Shown piece by piece: positions 1 to 6,997 of a DNA stretch of 9,094 bases. The notes under the pieces are model-generated. The model made no database searches and had not been told where the DNA came from. It was given only the letters and a program-made list of their open reading frames with translations. Numbering within the stretch: position 1 is the first letter of the stretch; the number at the start of each line of letters is the position of its first letter. The translations under genes and the position numbers were made by a program. Source of the DNA: Bacillota bacterium (GTDB lineage: Bacteria > Bacillota > Clostridia > Acetivibrionales > DSM-2933); NCBI GenBank assembly GCA_023441845.1, contig JAEZNF010000648.1, positions 1 to 9,094 of the forward strand, written 5' to 3'.

Positions 1-733
1 CATCATACCCTCCGCCTATTCCAAGAAGAACCCCGAGGATGAATCCTATTATCATCGGTTCTCCTGCAAGTCCGATTTTTTCTTTCATCTTTTCAGGGTT
101 TGCCTCAATTTTGTTAATAAACGGGACACGGTCAAGGAGTTTGTTACCCAGCACACCGAATGGGAAATAAGCTGCAGCCGAAAGTGTGGGTATGGCTATT
201 CCCTTCATGCCGGAGAACTTATTGACTAAAGGAGCGCTCCAGTCGGACAGCTTAAGTGTTATTGCGCTGATTACCGCAGTAGAAAGAATGGACAGAAAAA
301 CACTATGCGTAACGTTATAAACCAGTGCTCCGGTAAATATAAAATGCCAGTAATTCCAGATATCTATGTTTACTGTTTTAGTCATTTTGGTAACCAGCAA
401 GGCTATATTGACAATTATTATAAGAAATATCAATACGGGAGCCAATCCGAACGACCAGGTAATAGCGGCCAATGGAGGCCATCCGACATCAAGGACGTTA
501 AGATGGAGGCCTGTTCTTGATACTAAAGCCTGTACTACAGGATTGATTATTTCAACAAAATAGTCAAATACAACGAAAATGCCTATAAACCCTATTCCGA
601 TAGTAAAAGCAGATGTTATTGCCGTTCTTAATTTTATCCTGAAGACTATGGCAAAAATAAAAATAATTACAGGAAGCATAACATAGGGCTTAAAGCCGAG
701 GAAATACATTACTGCGTTTTTGATAGTTTCCAT
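1..733 (-). CDS. gatC: PTS galactitol-type EIIC permease, N-terminal 244 residues (3' end off window)
   Basis: Membrane permease subunit (EIIC) of a galactitol-family phosphotransferase system, which imports a sugar alcohol or related sugar while it is phosphorylated by EIIA/EIIB partners. The frame is open from the ATG at 733 to the window edge and encodes 244 residues. The full family length is about 450, so roughly half is missing beyond position 1. Visible hallmarks are several hydrophobic helices (about residues 16-32, 40-60, 97-114, 131-157), the segment KTVNIDIWNYWHFIFTGA at 119-136, which is typical of GatC, and GEPMIIGFILG at 224-234. A GGAGAG Shine-Dalgarno lies just upstream of the ATG. 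The gene is first in its transcript, so gatA/gatB or sugar-phosphate enzymes may follow off window. The family call is strong. The substrate is not provable, because GatC-like permeases also serve other polyols and pentoses. Confidence 0.88.
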   Translation of the reverse strand, partial: METIKNAVMYFLGFKPYVMLPVIIFIFAIVFRIKLRTAITSAFTIGIGFIGIFVVFDYFVEIINPVVQALVSRTGLHLNVLDVGWPPLAAITWSFGLAPVLIFLIIIVNIALLVTKMTKTVNIDIWNYWHFIFTGALVYNVTHSVFLSILSTAVISAITLKLSDWSAPLVNKFSGMKGIAIPTLSAAAYFPFGVLGNKLLDRVPFINKIEANPEKMKEKIGLAGEPMIIGFILGVLLGIGGGYD

Positions 734-771
734 TTTTCTCTCCGTATTCTATAAAAACTGATTGCTTAAAT

Positions 772-800
772 ATTATAAATCAACTTTTGTACATTGTTAA
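772..800 (-). promoter_or_regulatory. Sigma-A-type promoter of the gatC-like gene
   Basis: Read on the minus strand, TTAACA (800-795) is followed by a 17-bp spacer and a perfect TATAAT (777-772), about 40 bp before the start codon. The sequence around the -35 (minus strand, 808-795) matches the right half of a catabolite-responsive (cre) box, with CGTTAACA, but has three mismatches in the left half. CcpA control of a PTS gene would be plausible but is only weakly supported. Confidence 0.65.
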
Positions 801-1246
801 CGTGCAGTAAAAATAAAAAATCTCCAACTTAATTAAATTCGATGATTCGGGGATTCCAGAGCATACTTATTGTATCACAGAAGATAAGAGCAGAAAATAG
901 GATTATAATGACAGGCGATTACTTTTTGACTTTATTGTAATATAAAATAAAATAATAGGCTCGGGTATTAAGCATCTCTAGACTTTTGCCGGATTTTACT
1001 TCGGGAAATGGCCGTAAACAAATAACAGTTTAATACGTAATCATACTTCTGACATGTTGATTTAGCTGGTTGATTTAATTGGAAGTCTATAATAAAATTT
1101 AGATAACGTGTCTGTTACTATGGCAAATATCTCCATGGGAATGACGTATTGAGGCTTTTTAAGAGTATTCTCATAACATCTAAAATGGCGATAAATTATA
1201 TATGCTTTGCCGTAATGCCAATGAGTATCATTAATTAACAATAAAC

Positions 1247-1253
1247 AGGAGGG
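1247..1253 (+). promoter_or_regulatory. Shine-Dalgarno of the AIM24 gene
   Basis: AGGAGGG lies six bases before the ATG at 1260. An overlapping ATG at 1255 is too close to this site and in another frame, so 1260 is the start. Confidence 0.8.
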
Positions 1254-1259
1254 TATGAG

Positions 1260-2024
1260 ATGTTTAATCCGGATAAGTCAGATTTATTTGATGTTGTTGA
1301 CCGTGCAGAGGGCAAAAACGTAGTTTTTGAAGTTGTGCAGTATAAAAAAGTAACGGGACAATATGAGGAAAAGCATGGGACTTACATCAGGAAGCTAAGA
1401 CAGACAAGAATATTTTTGAATGGCGGAGAAGTAGTTACTGAGGCGGGGGCCCTCCAGTTTATGAAGGGTAATGTTAAGATGAAGGTTGATTCTTCGGTTT
1501 CTTCTATTGCCAGGGGGCTGATAGGAAGCGTTCTGACCAATGAATCCAGCGTAAAGCCACGATATACAGGGGTTGGTGAAGTGTATCTGGAACCGAGCTA
1601 TGAGCATTATCTCCTCATTATTTTAGACAATGAAACGCTCGTTGCAGACAAAGGAATATTTTATGCCTGTGAATCAAGTATAGATGTTGGGGTATTCAAG
1701 CAGAAAAATATTTCTTCCGCAGTTGCAGGGGGAGAAGGACTTTTTCAAACTCAGTTGAAAGGAAGCGGGATTGTTGTTGTGCAGAGTCCTGTGACAGTTG
1801 AGGAAATACTGATTTATGAGCTTAACAATGAAACTCTTCAAGTGGATGGCAATTATTCGATCTTGAGGAGGGGTAACATTGATTTTACTGTTGAAAAATC
1901 TACTAAGTCATTAATAGGGTCTGCAAGAAGCGGAGAAGGCTTGCTTCAGACATTCAGGGGCACAGGAGAGGTTTGGCTTATTCCTGCACTTAGAAATATG
2001 GGCGGCGTTCATGGTGCCTATTAA
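1260..2024 (+). CDS. AIM24 family (DUF124/TIGR00266-like) protein
   Basis: A 254-residue protein of the AIM24 family. It is named after a yeast mitochondrial protein, and the bacterial members have no settled function. These proteins fold as a trimeric, double-stranded beta-helix-like structure. The family pattern of glycine-rich turns followed by beta strands is seen three times: around residues 102-113 (YTGVGEVYLEPS), 158-177 (GGEGLFQTQLKGSGIVVVQS) and 225-243 (GEGLLQTFRGTGEVWLIPA). An early GNVKMKV strand (70-76) is also present. There is no signal peptide or membrane helix, so it is probably cytoplasmic. The length is usual for the family. The start is supported by AGGAGGG (1247-1253) six bases before the ATG. 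The gene appears monocistronic: the next gene starts 166 bp later and is unrelated. Confidence 0.88.
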   Translation: MFNPDKSDLFDVVDRAEGKNVVFEVVQYKKVTGQYEEKHGTYIRKLRQTRIFLNGGEVVTEAGALQFMKGNVKMKVDSSVSSIARGLIGSVLTNESSVKPRYTGVGEVYLEPSYEHYLLIILDNETLVADKGIFYACESSIDVGVFKQKNISSAVAGGEGLFQTQLKGSGIVVVQSPVTVEEILIYELNNETLQVDGNYSILRRGNIDFTVEKSTKSLIGSARSGEGLLQTFRGTGEVWLIPALRNMGGVHGAY

Positions 2025-2190
2025 TAAAGTGCCCCAGCTTTTATGATAGTGCTGTTTAACGCAATGGATTTTCCTTATTGACGTATTTGAGGCACACTAT
2101 ACTTCCAGTCTGTAGGCAATAACGGTAAACTCCATATAACAGGCACCTTTGTTATATTTACATAATACTATGCTATAGGGGCGCGTAGAT

Positions 2191-2949
2191 ATGACAGAGA
2201 CAATTCTATCGAAAAAGGAATTTGTAAAAATCGTTGATGGCCGCACAGTGTATTTCGGAGGGGATCAGGCCTGGTATGGCAAATATGTACAGCAGTTTGG
2301 CGGCTGTGGACCTACTTCGGCTGCCAATATTTTGGCATATATGGCCCTTAATGATACCGGGCTGGAAAAGCTGTGTGATTGCCGTACAAATGATATATCC
2401 AAAGAAGACTTTAAAAAGCATATGGAGGAAGTGTACAAGGTGGTAACGCCAATGGAGATTCCTTTTGTGAAAAACTCCAAGGACGGATTACAAATCGGAG
2501 GAATAGAAATTCCGTTATCACTGGGGATATTCAGATTAGTGGATTTCATTGAAAAGGTTGAAAAATATGCCCGGAATAAGGGGATAGATTTAAAGGCCAG
2601 CCTGACCAAGGAAGAGCCGGAATTTGAAAGTGCCGTAAGGTATATAAAGGAGGGCTTAAGTAAGGATTGCCCTGTCGCATTATTAAATATGTTCAACCCC
2701 GTCAAAATGAAGTGGACCAACCCGGCTACAAATAAGACATCCATACAAATCTACAAACAGCATTGGGTTACCGTAACGGGAATAATAGAGAACAATGAAA
2801 CCGGAGAGATAACGATTGAGGTATCATCCTGGGGCGGGAAAGGGGTTTTTAGCTTTAATGAATTCTGGAACGGTATGGATTGGAATGAAGCGTTTTTCCC
2901 AATAGGTATGGTTTATTTCGAAGGCAAAAACCAAAATGTCCTAATATAG
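2191..2949 (+). CDS. Predicted papain-like / C39-like cysteine peptidase, cytoplasmic
   Basis: A 252-residue protein with the signature of the C39/papain-like fold. The glutamine-cysteine helix is QQFGGCGPTSAANILAYMA (residues 34-52), with Q34 or Q35 as the oxyanion-hole residue and C39 as the predicted nucleophile. The histidine strand is QHWVTVTGI (190-198), with H191 as the predicted base. The following turn, VSSWGGKG (211-218), corresponds in position to the NSWG turn of papain but has Ser where the catalytic Asn/Asp usually sits. There is no signal peptide, membrane segment or ABC domain, so this is not a bacteriocin exporter; it should act inside the cell or by an unknown route. A CDC pair lies at 62-64. 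AGGGG (2177-2181) serves as a modest Shine-Dalgarno nine bases before the ATG. The target is unknown. Activity is uncertain because of the Ser substitution. Confidence 0.6.
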   Translation: MTETILSKKEFVKIVDGRTVYFGGDQAWYGKYVQQFGGCGPTSAANILAYMALNDTGLEKLCDCRTNDISKEDFKKHMEEVYKVVTPMEIPFVKNSKDGLQIGGIEIPLSLGIFRLVDFIEKVEKYARNKGIDLKASLTKEEPEFESAVRYIKEGLSKDCPVALLNMFNPVKMKWTNPATNKTSIQIYKQHWVTVTGIIENNETGEITIEVSSWGGKGVFSFNEFWNGMDWNEAFFPIGMVYFEGKNQNVLI

Positions 2950-2988
2950 CTCTATATAACAGTGCGTGAGAATTTGATAATTTGGTAT

Positions 2989-3017
2989 TAATGTTTTTAA
3001 AATTGTGTTATTATAAT
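2989..3017 (+). promoter_or_regulatory. Candidate promoter for the amidohydrolase gene
   Basis: A perfect -10 hexamer TATAAT occurs at 3012-3017, about 65 bp before the start codon. The matching -35 position at 17-bp spacing (2989-2994) is TAATGT, a poor match. The spacer 2950-3082 has no clear terminator for the upstream gene. Confidence 0.3.
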
Positions 3018-3082
3018 TCGGGGGATACTTTGGGAAATTCTCTTAAAGTGCCCTGATCAATATGATAATGAAGGTGAAGTAA

Positions 3083-3892
3083 TTGAAAGACTATAGAATA
3101 ATCGATTCGCATGCACACATATTCCCGGAAAAGATTGCGGAGAAGGCAGTTGAGTCCATCGGAAATTATTACGGTATAAGTATGAGCGCATCGGGTACAG
3201 CCGAGGATTTGCTGGAAACCGGAAGAAAGATAAACGTTTACAAATATGTAGTTCATTCAACAGCTACAAGAGCAGAGCAGGTCAAACCCATCAATGATTT
3301 TATTGCCGAGATGCAGGGAAAATACCACTGCTTCATAGGTCTGGGGACTATACACCCGGAGCTTAAGGATATCGATTCCGAGGTTGACAGGATAATGCAG
3401 CTTGGGCTTAAGGGAATAAAGCTGCATCCTGACTTTCAGGAATTCAATATAGACGATGAGAATATGATGCCCATATATAGGGCAGCCGCAGGAATACTTC
3501 CTATACTTATCCACATGGGGGATGAAGTAAAGACCTCATCAAGGCCCAAAAGACTGGCCAGAGTGCTGGATTTGTTTCCTGAACTTACGGTAATAGCGGC
3601 ACATCTGGGCGGATACCAGATGTGGGACGAATCTTTGGAGTATTTAGCGGGTAGAAACCTGTATTTTGATACTTCAAGTTCTTTTTTCAGCCTTGATGCC
3701 GAAAAAGTTGTTGAAATTATAAGACGTCATGGTGTAAATAAGGTATTATTCGGGACAGACTATCCTATGTGGACCCATGAGGATGAACTTAGGAGGTTTA
3801 ATAATCTGGGGTTGTCGGAGGATGAACGTAAGCTCATACTGTATGAAAATGCCCGCCGACTGTTTAAAATTCAGCCACAAGAAACACAATAA
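3083..3892 (+). CDS. Metal-dependent amidohydrolase (Amidohydro_2 / COG2159, TIM barrel)
   Basis: A 269-residue metal-dependent hydrolase or decarboxylase of the Amidohydro_2 family. The metal-site motifs appear in the expected order: IDSHAHIF with H10 and H12 at the end of strand 1, GIKLHPDF with H115, ILIHMGD with H144, VIAAHLGG with H174, and LFGTDYPMW with D226. The length is typical and the barrel looks complete. The start is TTG at 3083, preceded by AAGGTGA (3071-3077). An in-frame stop (TAA, 3080-3082) directly abuts the TTG, so no upstream start is possible. Translation of MIMKVK from 3062 would end exactly at this point, which could couple initiation, but it is too short to rate as a gene. 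No signal peptide, so cytoplasmic. The substrate cannot be assigned; relatives act on cyclic amides, aromatic carboxylates and similar compounds. The beta-glucosidase gene lies 168 bp downstream on the same strand. Confidence 0.85.
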   Translation: MKDYRIIDSHAHIFPEKIAEKAVESIGNYYGISMSASGTAEDLLETGRKINVYKYVVHSTATRAEQVKPINDFIAEMQGKYHCFIGLGTIHPELKDIDSEVDRIMQLGLKGIKLHPDFQEFNIDDENMMPIYRAAAGILPILIHMGDEVKTSSRPKRLARVLDLFPELTVIAAHLGGYQMWDESLEYLAGRNLYFDTSSSFFSLDAEKVVEIIRRHGVNKVLFGTDYPMWTHEDELRRFNNLGLSEDERKLILYENARRLFKIQPQETQ

Positions 3893-4024
3893 TTCAAGTT
3901 TCCCACATCATAATTTATATTGCAGCCATTCATTCTAACATATCGAACACTCTTACGATTTCTTAAATTAATTGATTTTTATTCCTTATAAATGGCTGCT
4001 TTAATCAAAGCGGGAAAGTTGAAT
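3892..4024. repeat. Nested inverted repeats between amidohydrolase and GH3 genes
   Basis: An outer pair, attcaagtttccc (3892-3904) and gggaaagttgaat (4012-4024), matches at 12 of 13 positions. An inner pair, gcagccatt (3922-3930) and aatggctgc (3991-3999), is a perfect 9-bp match. A small hairpin gcttt-aatc-aaagc (3998-4011) overlaps the right inner arm. No T-tract follows, so this is not an ordinary terminator. It could be a structured 5' leader or looping operator for the beta-glucosidase gene. Confidence 0.45.
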
Positions 4025-4046
4025 AAATAATTAAAATACAAATTTT

Positions 4047-4053
4047 AAGGAGG
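4047..4053 (+). promoter_or_regulatory. Shine-Dalgarno of the GH3 gene
   Basis: AAGGAGG lies seven bases before the ATG at 4061. It is a near-perfect site and fixes the start. Confidence 0.85.
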
Positions 4054-4060
4054 AAATCAA

Positions 4061-6238
4061 ATGCCGGAAGTCTATAAAAATCCGTCCTGTTCACCGGAGG
4101 AGAGAACTCAAGACCTGCTTAAAAGAATGACACTCGAAGAAAAGATTGGACAAATGTGCCAGATAGACGGCCATAATGATCCGGAAGTTTGGATAAAGGA
4201 AAGGAATATAGGGTCATTCCTTCACGTGACAGGGGAAGAGGCCTTGCGTCTGCAGCGGCTTGCGGCTGGGACAAGGCTTGGAATTCCGCTGATATTCGGT
4301 ATTGATGCTATCCATGGACATGCATTCCACAACGGGGCAACAGTATTTCCAATGCCTTTGGCATTAGCTTCAAGCTGGAATCCTGAGATTGCAAGGAAAG
4401 TTGGCCGTATAACAGCGAAGGAAGTAATTTCTACGGGCCTTCATTGGACATTTTCACCGGTAATATGCCTTGGTAGAGACATAAGATGGGGAAGGGTTGA
4501 TGAGACATTCGGAGAGGATCCATACCTTGCAGGGGAAATGGCTGCTGCCATGATAAAAGGCTATCAGGGTGACAATTTATCCGATCCGTACAGCATTCTG
4601 GCATGTGCCAAGCATTTTGCGGCCTACGGAGAAACCCAGGGCGGGCGTGATTCTACCGAAAGCGATGTATCCGAAAGGAAGCTGAGGTCAATATTCCTGC
4701 CTCCTTTTAAAGCGGCAGTTGATGCCGGGTGTGCTACATTTATGACAGCCTACCAGGCTATCGACGGAGTGCCGTGTTCTGCAAACAGGCACCTTCTTAC
4801 CGATATACTGAAAGATGAGTGGGGATTTAAAGGGTTTATAGTTACCGACTGGGATAATATAGGACATATGCACCGTGATCAAAAGGTTGCGGCTTCTATG
4901 GAAGAGTCTTCATACAGAGCTGTTTTAGCAGGAAACGACATGATGATGACTACGCCCGAATTCTACGAAATTGCTATAAAACTGGTAAAAGAAGGCGTTA
5001 TAGAAGAAAAGTGCATTGACGAAGCCTGTGAAAGAGTTTTGCTCATGAAATTCAAGCTGGGGCTTTTTGATGATAAGAGATTTGTGGATTTAGAAAGCAA
5101 TAAAGTTTTTATCGGCTGTGAGGAACATAAAAAAGCAGCGTTAGAGAGTGCGCTGGAGTCATTGGTGCTGCTGAAAAACGCCAATAACACGCTGCCGCTT
5201 ACGAAAGATGTAAAAAGGATTGCTGTAATAGGCCCAAGTGCTGATGACGTTCAGGCGCAATTGGGTGATTGGTCTTTCGGGCCAAGGTACTACCCTGAGA
5301 AGCCGACTATAGAGTATAATGATTATGACATCAAGCCGATAGTGACAATTTTAGAGGGTTTAAGGAAGAGGGCCGGTTCAGGAACAGAAGTGTTCTATGA
5401 AAAGGGCTGCGATATATTAAATCCTGCTGAGAAAAATATAAACGCAGCAGTTAAGACTGCCGAGAGTTCCGATGTAGTAATAGCCGTAATAGGAGATACA
5501 GTTGTTTTGAACGGTGAAACCCGTGATAGATCGGCACTGGATCTCACAGGGGCGCAACAGGAACTCCTTGAAGCTCTTAAAGCGACCGGAAAGCCCCTTG
5601 TAGTCGTACTTGTTAACGGAAAACCATTGACGGTTCCCTGGGTAAAAGAAAATGCCGATGCACTGCTTGAGGCGTGGAATCCAGGAATGGAAGGCGGAAA
5701 TGCTGTTGCGGCAGTTCTCTTCGGAGATTTCAACCCTTGCGGAAAATTGCCCGTTACTTTCCCGTATTCCATGGGTCAACAACCCGCATTCTATAACCAG
5801 TATCCCGGCTGGCATGGAGAAAGGTATATAGACGTAAGTCCCGAGCCGCTATTTTCATTCGGGTTCGGCATGTCATACACGAATTTTGAGTATTCGGCCC
5901 TGACACTTTCGAGCAAAGAGTATAGGGTTGGAGAAGATATAGTTGTGTCGGTGAATGTAAAAAATACCGGCAAATACAGCGGTACTGAGGTTGTACAGGT
6001 GTATGTCAATGATATATACAGTTCGGTTACAACACCTGTAAAGGAATTAAAGAGATTTACGCGTGTCAGCCTGAATCCGGGGGAGGAAAAAAAGGTGGAA
6101 ATTAAATTGCCTGTTTCTTCTCTTGCACTTATTAACGCGGAATGTGAATATTCTGTCGAACCTGGAGATTTTGAAATTATGGTAGGCGGTTCTTCAAGGG
6201 ATTGTGACCTTCTGAAGGATATATTCAAGGTCCTGTAG
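4061..6238 (+). CDS. Glycoside hydrolase family 3 beta-glucosidase, cytoplasmic
   Basis: A 725-residue GH3 exo-glycosidase, most likely a beta-glucosidase hydrolysing cello-oligosaccharides or similar beta-glucosides imported into the cell. The domains in order are the GH3 TIM barrel (about 20-335), the GH3 C-terminal alpha/beta domain (about 365-605) and a fibronectin-III-like domain (about 650-720). The barrel shows FGIDAIHG (79-86), GRDIRWGR (138-145), CAKHFAAYG (182-190) and the nucleophile segment FIVTDWDNI (259-267), with D263 as the nucleophile. The second domain carries NGETRDRSALDL (484-495), whose E486 is a candidate acid/base, and the typical AWNPGMEGG and CGKLPVTFP motifs. PLFSFGFGMSYT (596-607) leads into the last domain. 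The length and domain order are complete. There is no signal peptide, so it is intracellular. The substrate (glucoside, xyloside or a xyloglucan fragment) is not decided by sequence alone. Confidence 0.9.
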   Translation: MPEVYKNPSCSPEERTQDLLKRMTLEEKIGQMCQIDGHNDPEVWIKERNIGSFLHVTGEEALRLQRLAAGTRLGIPLIFGIDAIHGHAFHNGATVFPMPLALASSWNPEIARKVGRITAKEVISTGLHWTFSPVICLGRDIRWGRVDETFGEDPYLAGEMAAAMIKGYQGDNLSDPYSILACAKHFAAYGETQGGRDSTESDVSERKLRSIFLPPFKAAVDAGCATFMTAYQAIDGVPCSANRHLLTDILKDEWGFKGFIVTDWDNIGHMHRDQKVAASMEESSYRAVLAGNDMMMTTPEFYEIAIKLVKEGVIEEKCIDEACERVLLMKFKLGLFDDKRFVDLESNKVFIGCEEHKKAALESALESLVLLKNANNTLPLTKDVKRIAVIGPSADDVQAQLGDWSFGPRYYPEKPTIEYNDYDIKPIVTILEGLRKRAGSGTEVFYEKGCDILNPAEKNINAAVKTAESSDVVIAVIGDTVVLNGETRDRSALDLTGAQQELLEALKATGKPLVVVLVNGKPLTVPWVKENADALLEAWNPGMEGGNAVAAVLFGDFNPCGKLPVTFPYSMGQQPAFYNQYPGWHGERYIDVSPEPLFSFGFGMSYTNFEYSALTLSSKEYRVGEDIVVSVNVKNTGKYSGTEVVQVYVNDIYSSVTTPVKELKRFTRVSLNPGEEKKVEIKLPVSSLALINAECEYSVEPGDFEIMVGGSSRDCDLLKDIFKVL

Positions 6239-6248
6239 AAAAAATCAA

Positions 6249-6285
6249 ACAGGGGGTATTCCATGCAGTAAGGAATACTCCCTGT
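6249..6285. terminator. Terminator hairpin between convergent GH3 and ppnP genes
   Basis: A 14-bp stem (6249-6262 with 6272-6285, one G-T pair) closes a 9-base loop. The core is cagggggtattcc pairing with ggaatactccctg. Read leftward, the stem is followed by TTTGATTTTTT, a proper T-tract, so it is a good intrinsic terminator for ppnP. Read rightward the T content is weaker (tctgttattcatt), but it probably also ends the GH3 transcript. The stem begins 11 bp after the GH3 stop codon. Confidence 0.85.
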
Positions 6286-6314
6286 CTGTTATTCATTCCG
6301 GAAGGTTATTACAT

Positions 6315-6629
6315 CTACTTTATATATGAACAACAGTAATCGGTTATTTCTATTATGTCCAGCTTGAAACTTGATTTTGCCGGTACTTCAAAAGATTGTC
6401 CGCCTGTAATTTGCGTCCATTCAGTAGTTCCCGGCAATAATACTTTCAGATTCCCGGATAATATCTCCATTACTTCTTTCTCAGATGTACCAAACTCATA
6501 CTCCCCGGGCATCATTATTCCCAGAGTCTTTTTTTCTCCATCGGCAAATATGACTGTTCTGCTTGTTACCTTGCCGTCAAAATAAATATTTGCTTTTTTT
6601 AAAATCGTTACATTCTCAAACCTATCCAT
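6315..6629 (-). CDS. ppnP: Pyrimidine/purine nucleoside phosphorylase (PpnP, YaiE/DUF1255 family)
   Basis: A 104-residue single-domain cupin protein that phosphorolyses a range of nucleosides to free base and (deoxy)ribose 1-phosphate in the cytoplasm. Family motifs are the N-terminal [17 protein letters not shown], then [46 protein letters not shown] and the C-terminal [11 protein letters not shown]. The chosen start is the ATG at 6629, because AAGGAGGA (minus strand, 6641-6634) lies directly upstream and the family starts here. An in-frame ATG at 6656 would add nine residues that include the ribosome binding site itself and is unlikely. The gene is monocistronic, with its own promoter region and the terminator at 6249-6285. 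Confidence 0.92.
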   Translation of the reverse strand: MDRFENVTILKKANIYFDGKVTSRTVIFADGEKKTLGIMMPGEYEFGTSEKEVMEILSGNLKVLLPGTTEWTQITGGQSFEVPAKSSFKLDIIEITDYCCSYIK

Positions 6630-6633
6630 AATC

Positions 6634-6641
6634 TCCTCCTT
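6634..6641 (-). promoter_or_regulatory. Shine-Dalgarno deciding the ppnP start
   Basis: Minus-strand AAGGAGGA is placed four to five bases before the ATG at 6629. It lies inside the extended frame from 6656 and therefore argues against that longer start. Confidence 0.85.
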
Positions 6642-6665
6642 ATTTCTAAAGGCCATTTATACCGT

Positions 6666-6711
6666 ATTATAACTGTGTTAATAAGTATAACACATTGTTG
6701 CCGGTCAACAA
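6666..6711 (-). promoter_or_regulatory. ppnP promoter region with two abutting palindromes (candidate operator)
   Basis: On the minus strand a TATAAT -10 (6671-6666) sits about 25 bp upstream of the Shine-Dalgarno; the -35 at 16-17 bp is weak. A second combination, TTGTTG and TATACT with a 16-bp spacer, lies further upstream. Two inverted repeats abut here: TGTGTTA-N7-TAACACA (6674-6694, perfect) and TTGTTG-N5-CAACAA (6695-6711, perfect). Palindromes covering the -35/spacer region are typical of repressor operators. The regulator is unknown. Confidence 0.5.
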
Positions 6712-6786
6712 AGCCCAAAAGGGTGCCTAAACTTTGATTGGTTCGCGATATGATAATAATAACTTGTAAAGAAGGAGCTTGACCCA

Positions 6787-6855
6787 ATGGAATTTAGGAA
6801 AGTTGATTGTGTTCAAATACCTAAATGTGTGAAGGGAACAGCGGATGTAAAATAA
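6787..6855 (+). CDS. Possible 22-residue peptide, unrecognised
   Basis: A short frame encodes MEFRKVDCVQIPKCVKGTAD and two further residues (VK). It is preceded nine bases upstream by the good Shine-Dalgarno AAGGAG (6772-6777). A TTGATT at 6734-6739 could be a -35, with a poor -10 (TAATAA, 6757-6762). The peptide has two cysteines five residues apart and a net positive charge, with no signal or membrane segment. I recognise no family. It may be a genuine small protein, a leader, or a chance or relic frame in a region with other decayed genes. Confidence 0.25.
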   Translation: MEFRKVDCVQIPKCVKGTADVK

Positions 6856-6886
6856 GTTTATAAACAGCCGAATTTTGTAGGATGAA

Positions 6887-6915
6887 TTGACCTGTAAAAT
6901 TTTATTATTTATAAT
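6887..6915 (+). promoter_or_regulatory. Strong sigma-A-type promoter upstream of the GH9 relic
   Basis: TTGACC (6887-6892), a 17-bp spacer and a perfect TATAAT (6910-6915) give 11 of 12 consensus matches at ideal spacing. The transcript would start near 6922, leaving a leader of about 75 bases before the ATG at 6998. Confidence 0.8.
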
Positions 6916-6997
6916 TTATAAAAAGGGTAATATAAGCAATTATAGAAATCCGGGTAGACTTTTCTTTATTTTGGTTGGTTTTAAGGGGGAAGAATTT

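Larger units (their letters stand above)
734..1259. other. Divergent intergenic spacer between gatC-like and AIM24 genes
   Basis: This 526-bp AT-rich spacer holds the promoter of the leftward permease gene at its left end. At its right end are the Shine-Dalgarno AGGAGGG (1247-1253) of the rightward gene and a motif TGACGTATTGAGGC (1142-1155) that recurs upstream of the next gene. A TTGACT at 926-931 and the AT-rich run at 941-956 look promoter-like, but their spacing is poor. I see no open frame with a ribosome binding site, no RNA gene and no clear terminator. Confidence 0.5.

Noticed and set aside
305..563. Two short rightward frames inside the gatC-like gene
   Set aside because: They lie opposite a clear permease coding sequence, have no ribosome binding sites, and are shadows of it.
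926..956. TTGACT plus AT-rich run as a promoter for the AIM24 gene
   Set aside because: No -10 hexamer occurs at 16-18 bp, and it lies about 300 bp before the gene.
2078..2103. TTGACG and TATACT as a promoter of the peptidase gene
   Set aside because: The spacer is only 14 bp. I kept the sequence only as part of the shared motif.
2265..2744. 159-codon leftward frame opposite the cysteine-peptidase gene
   Set aside because: It lies wholly inside a gene with recognisable catalytic motifs, has no ribosome binding site and shows no family pattern.
5395..6264. Three leftward frames of 125-157 codons opposite the GH3 gene
   Set aside because: The GH3 domains cover this DNA without gaps. The leftward frames are Ser/Phe/Thr-rich antisense artefacts.
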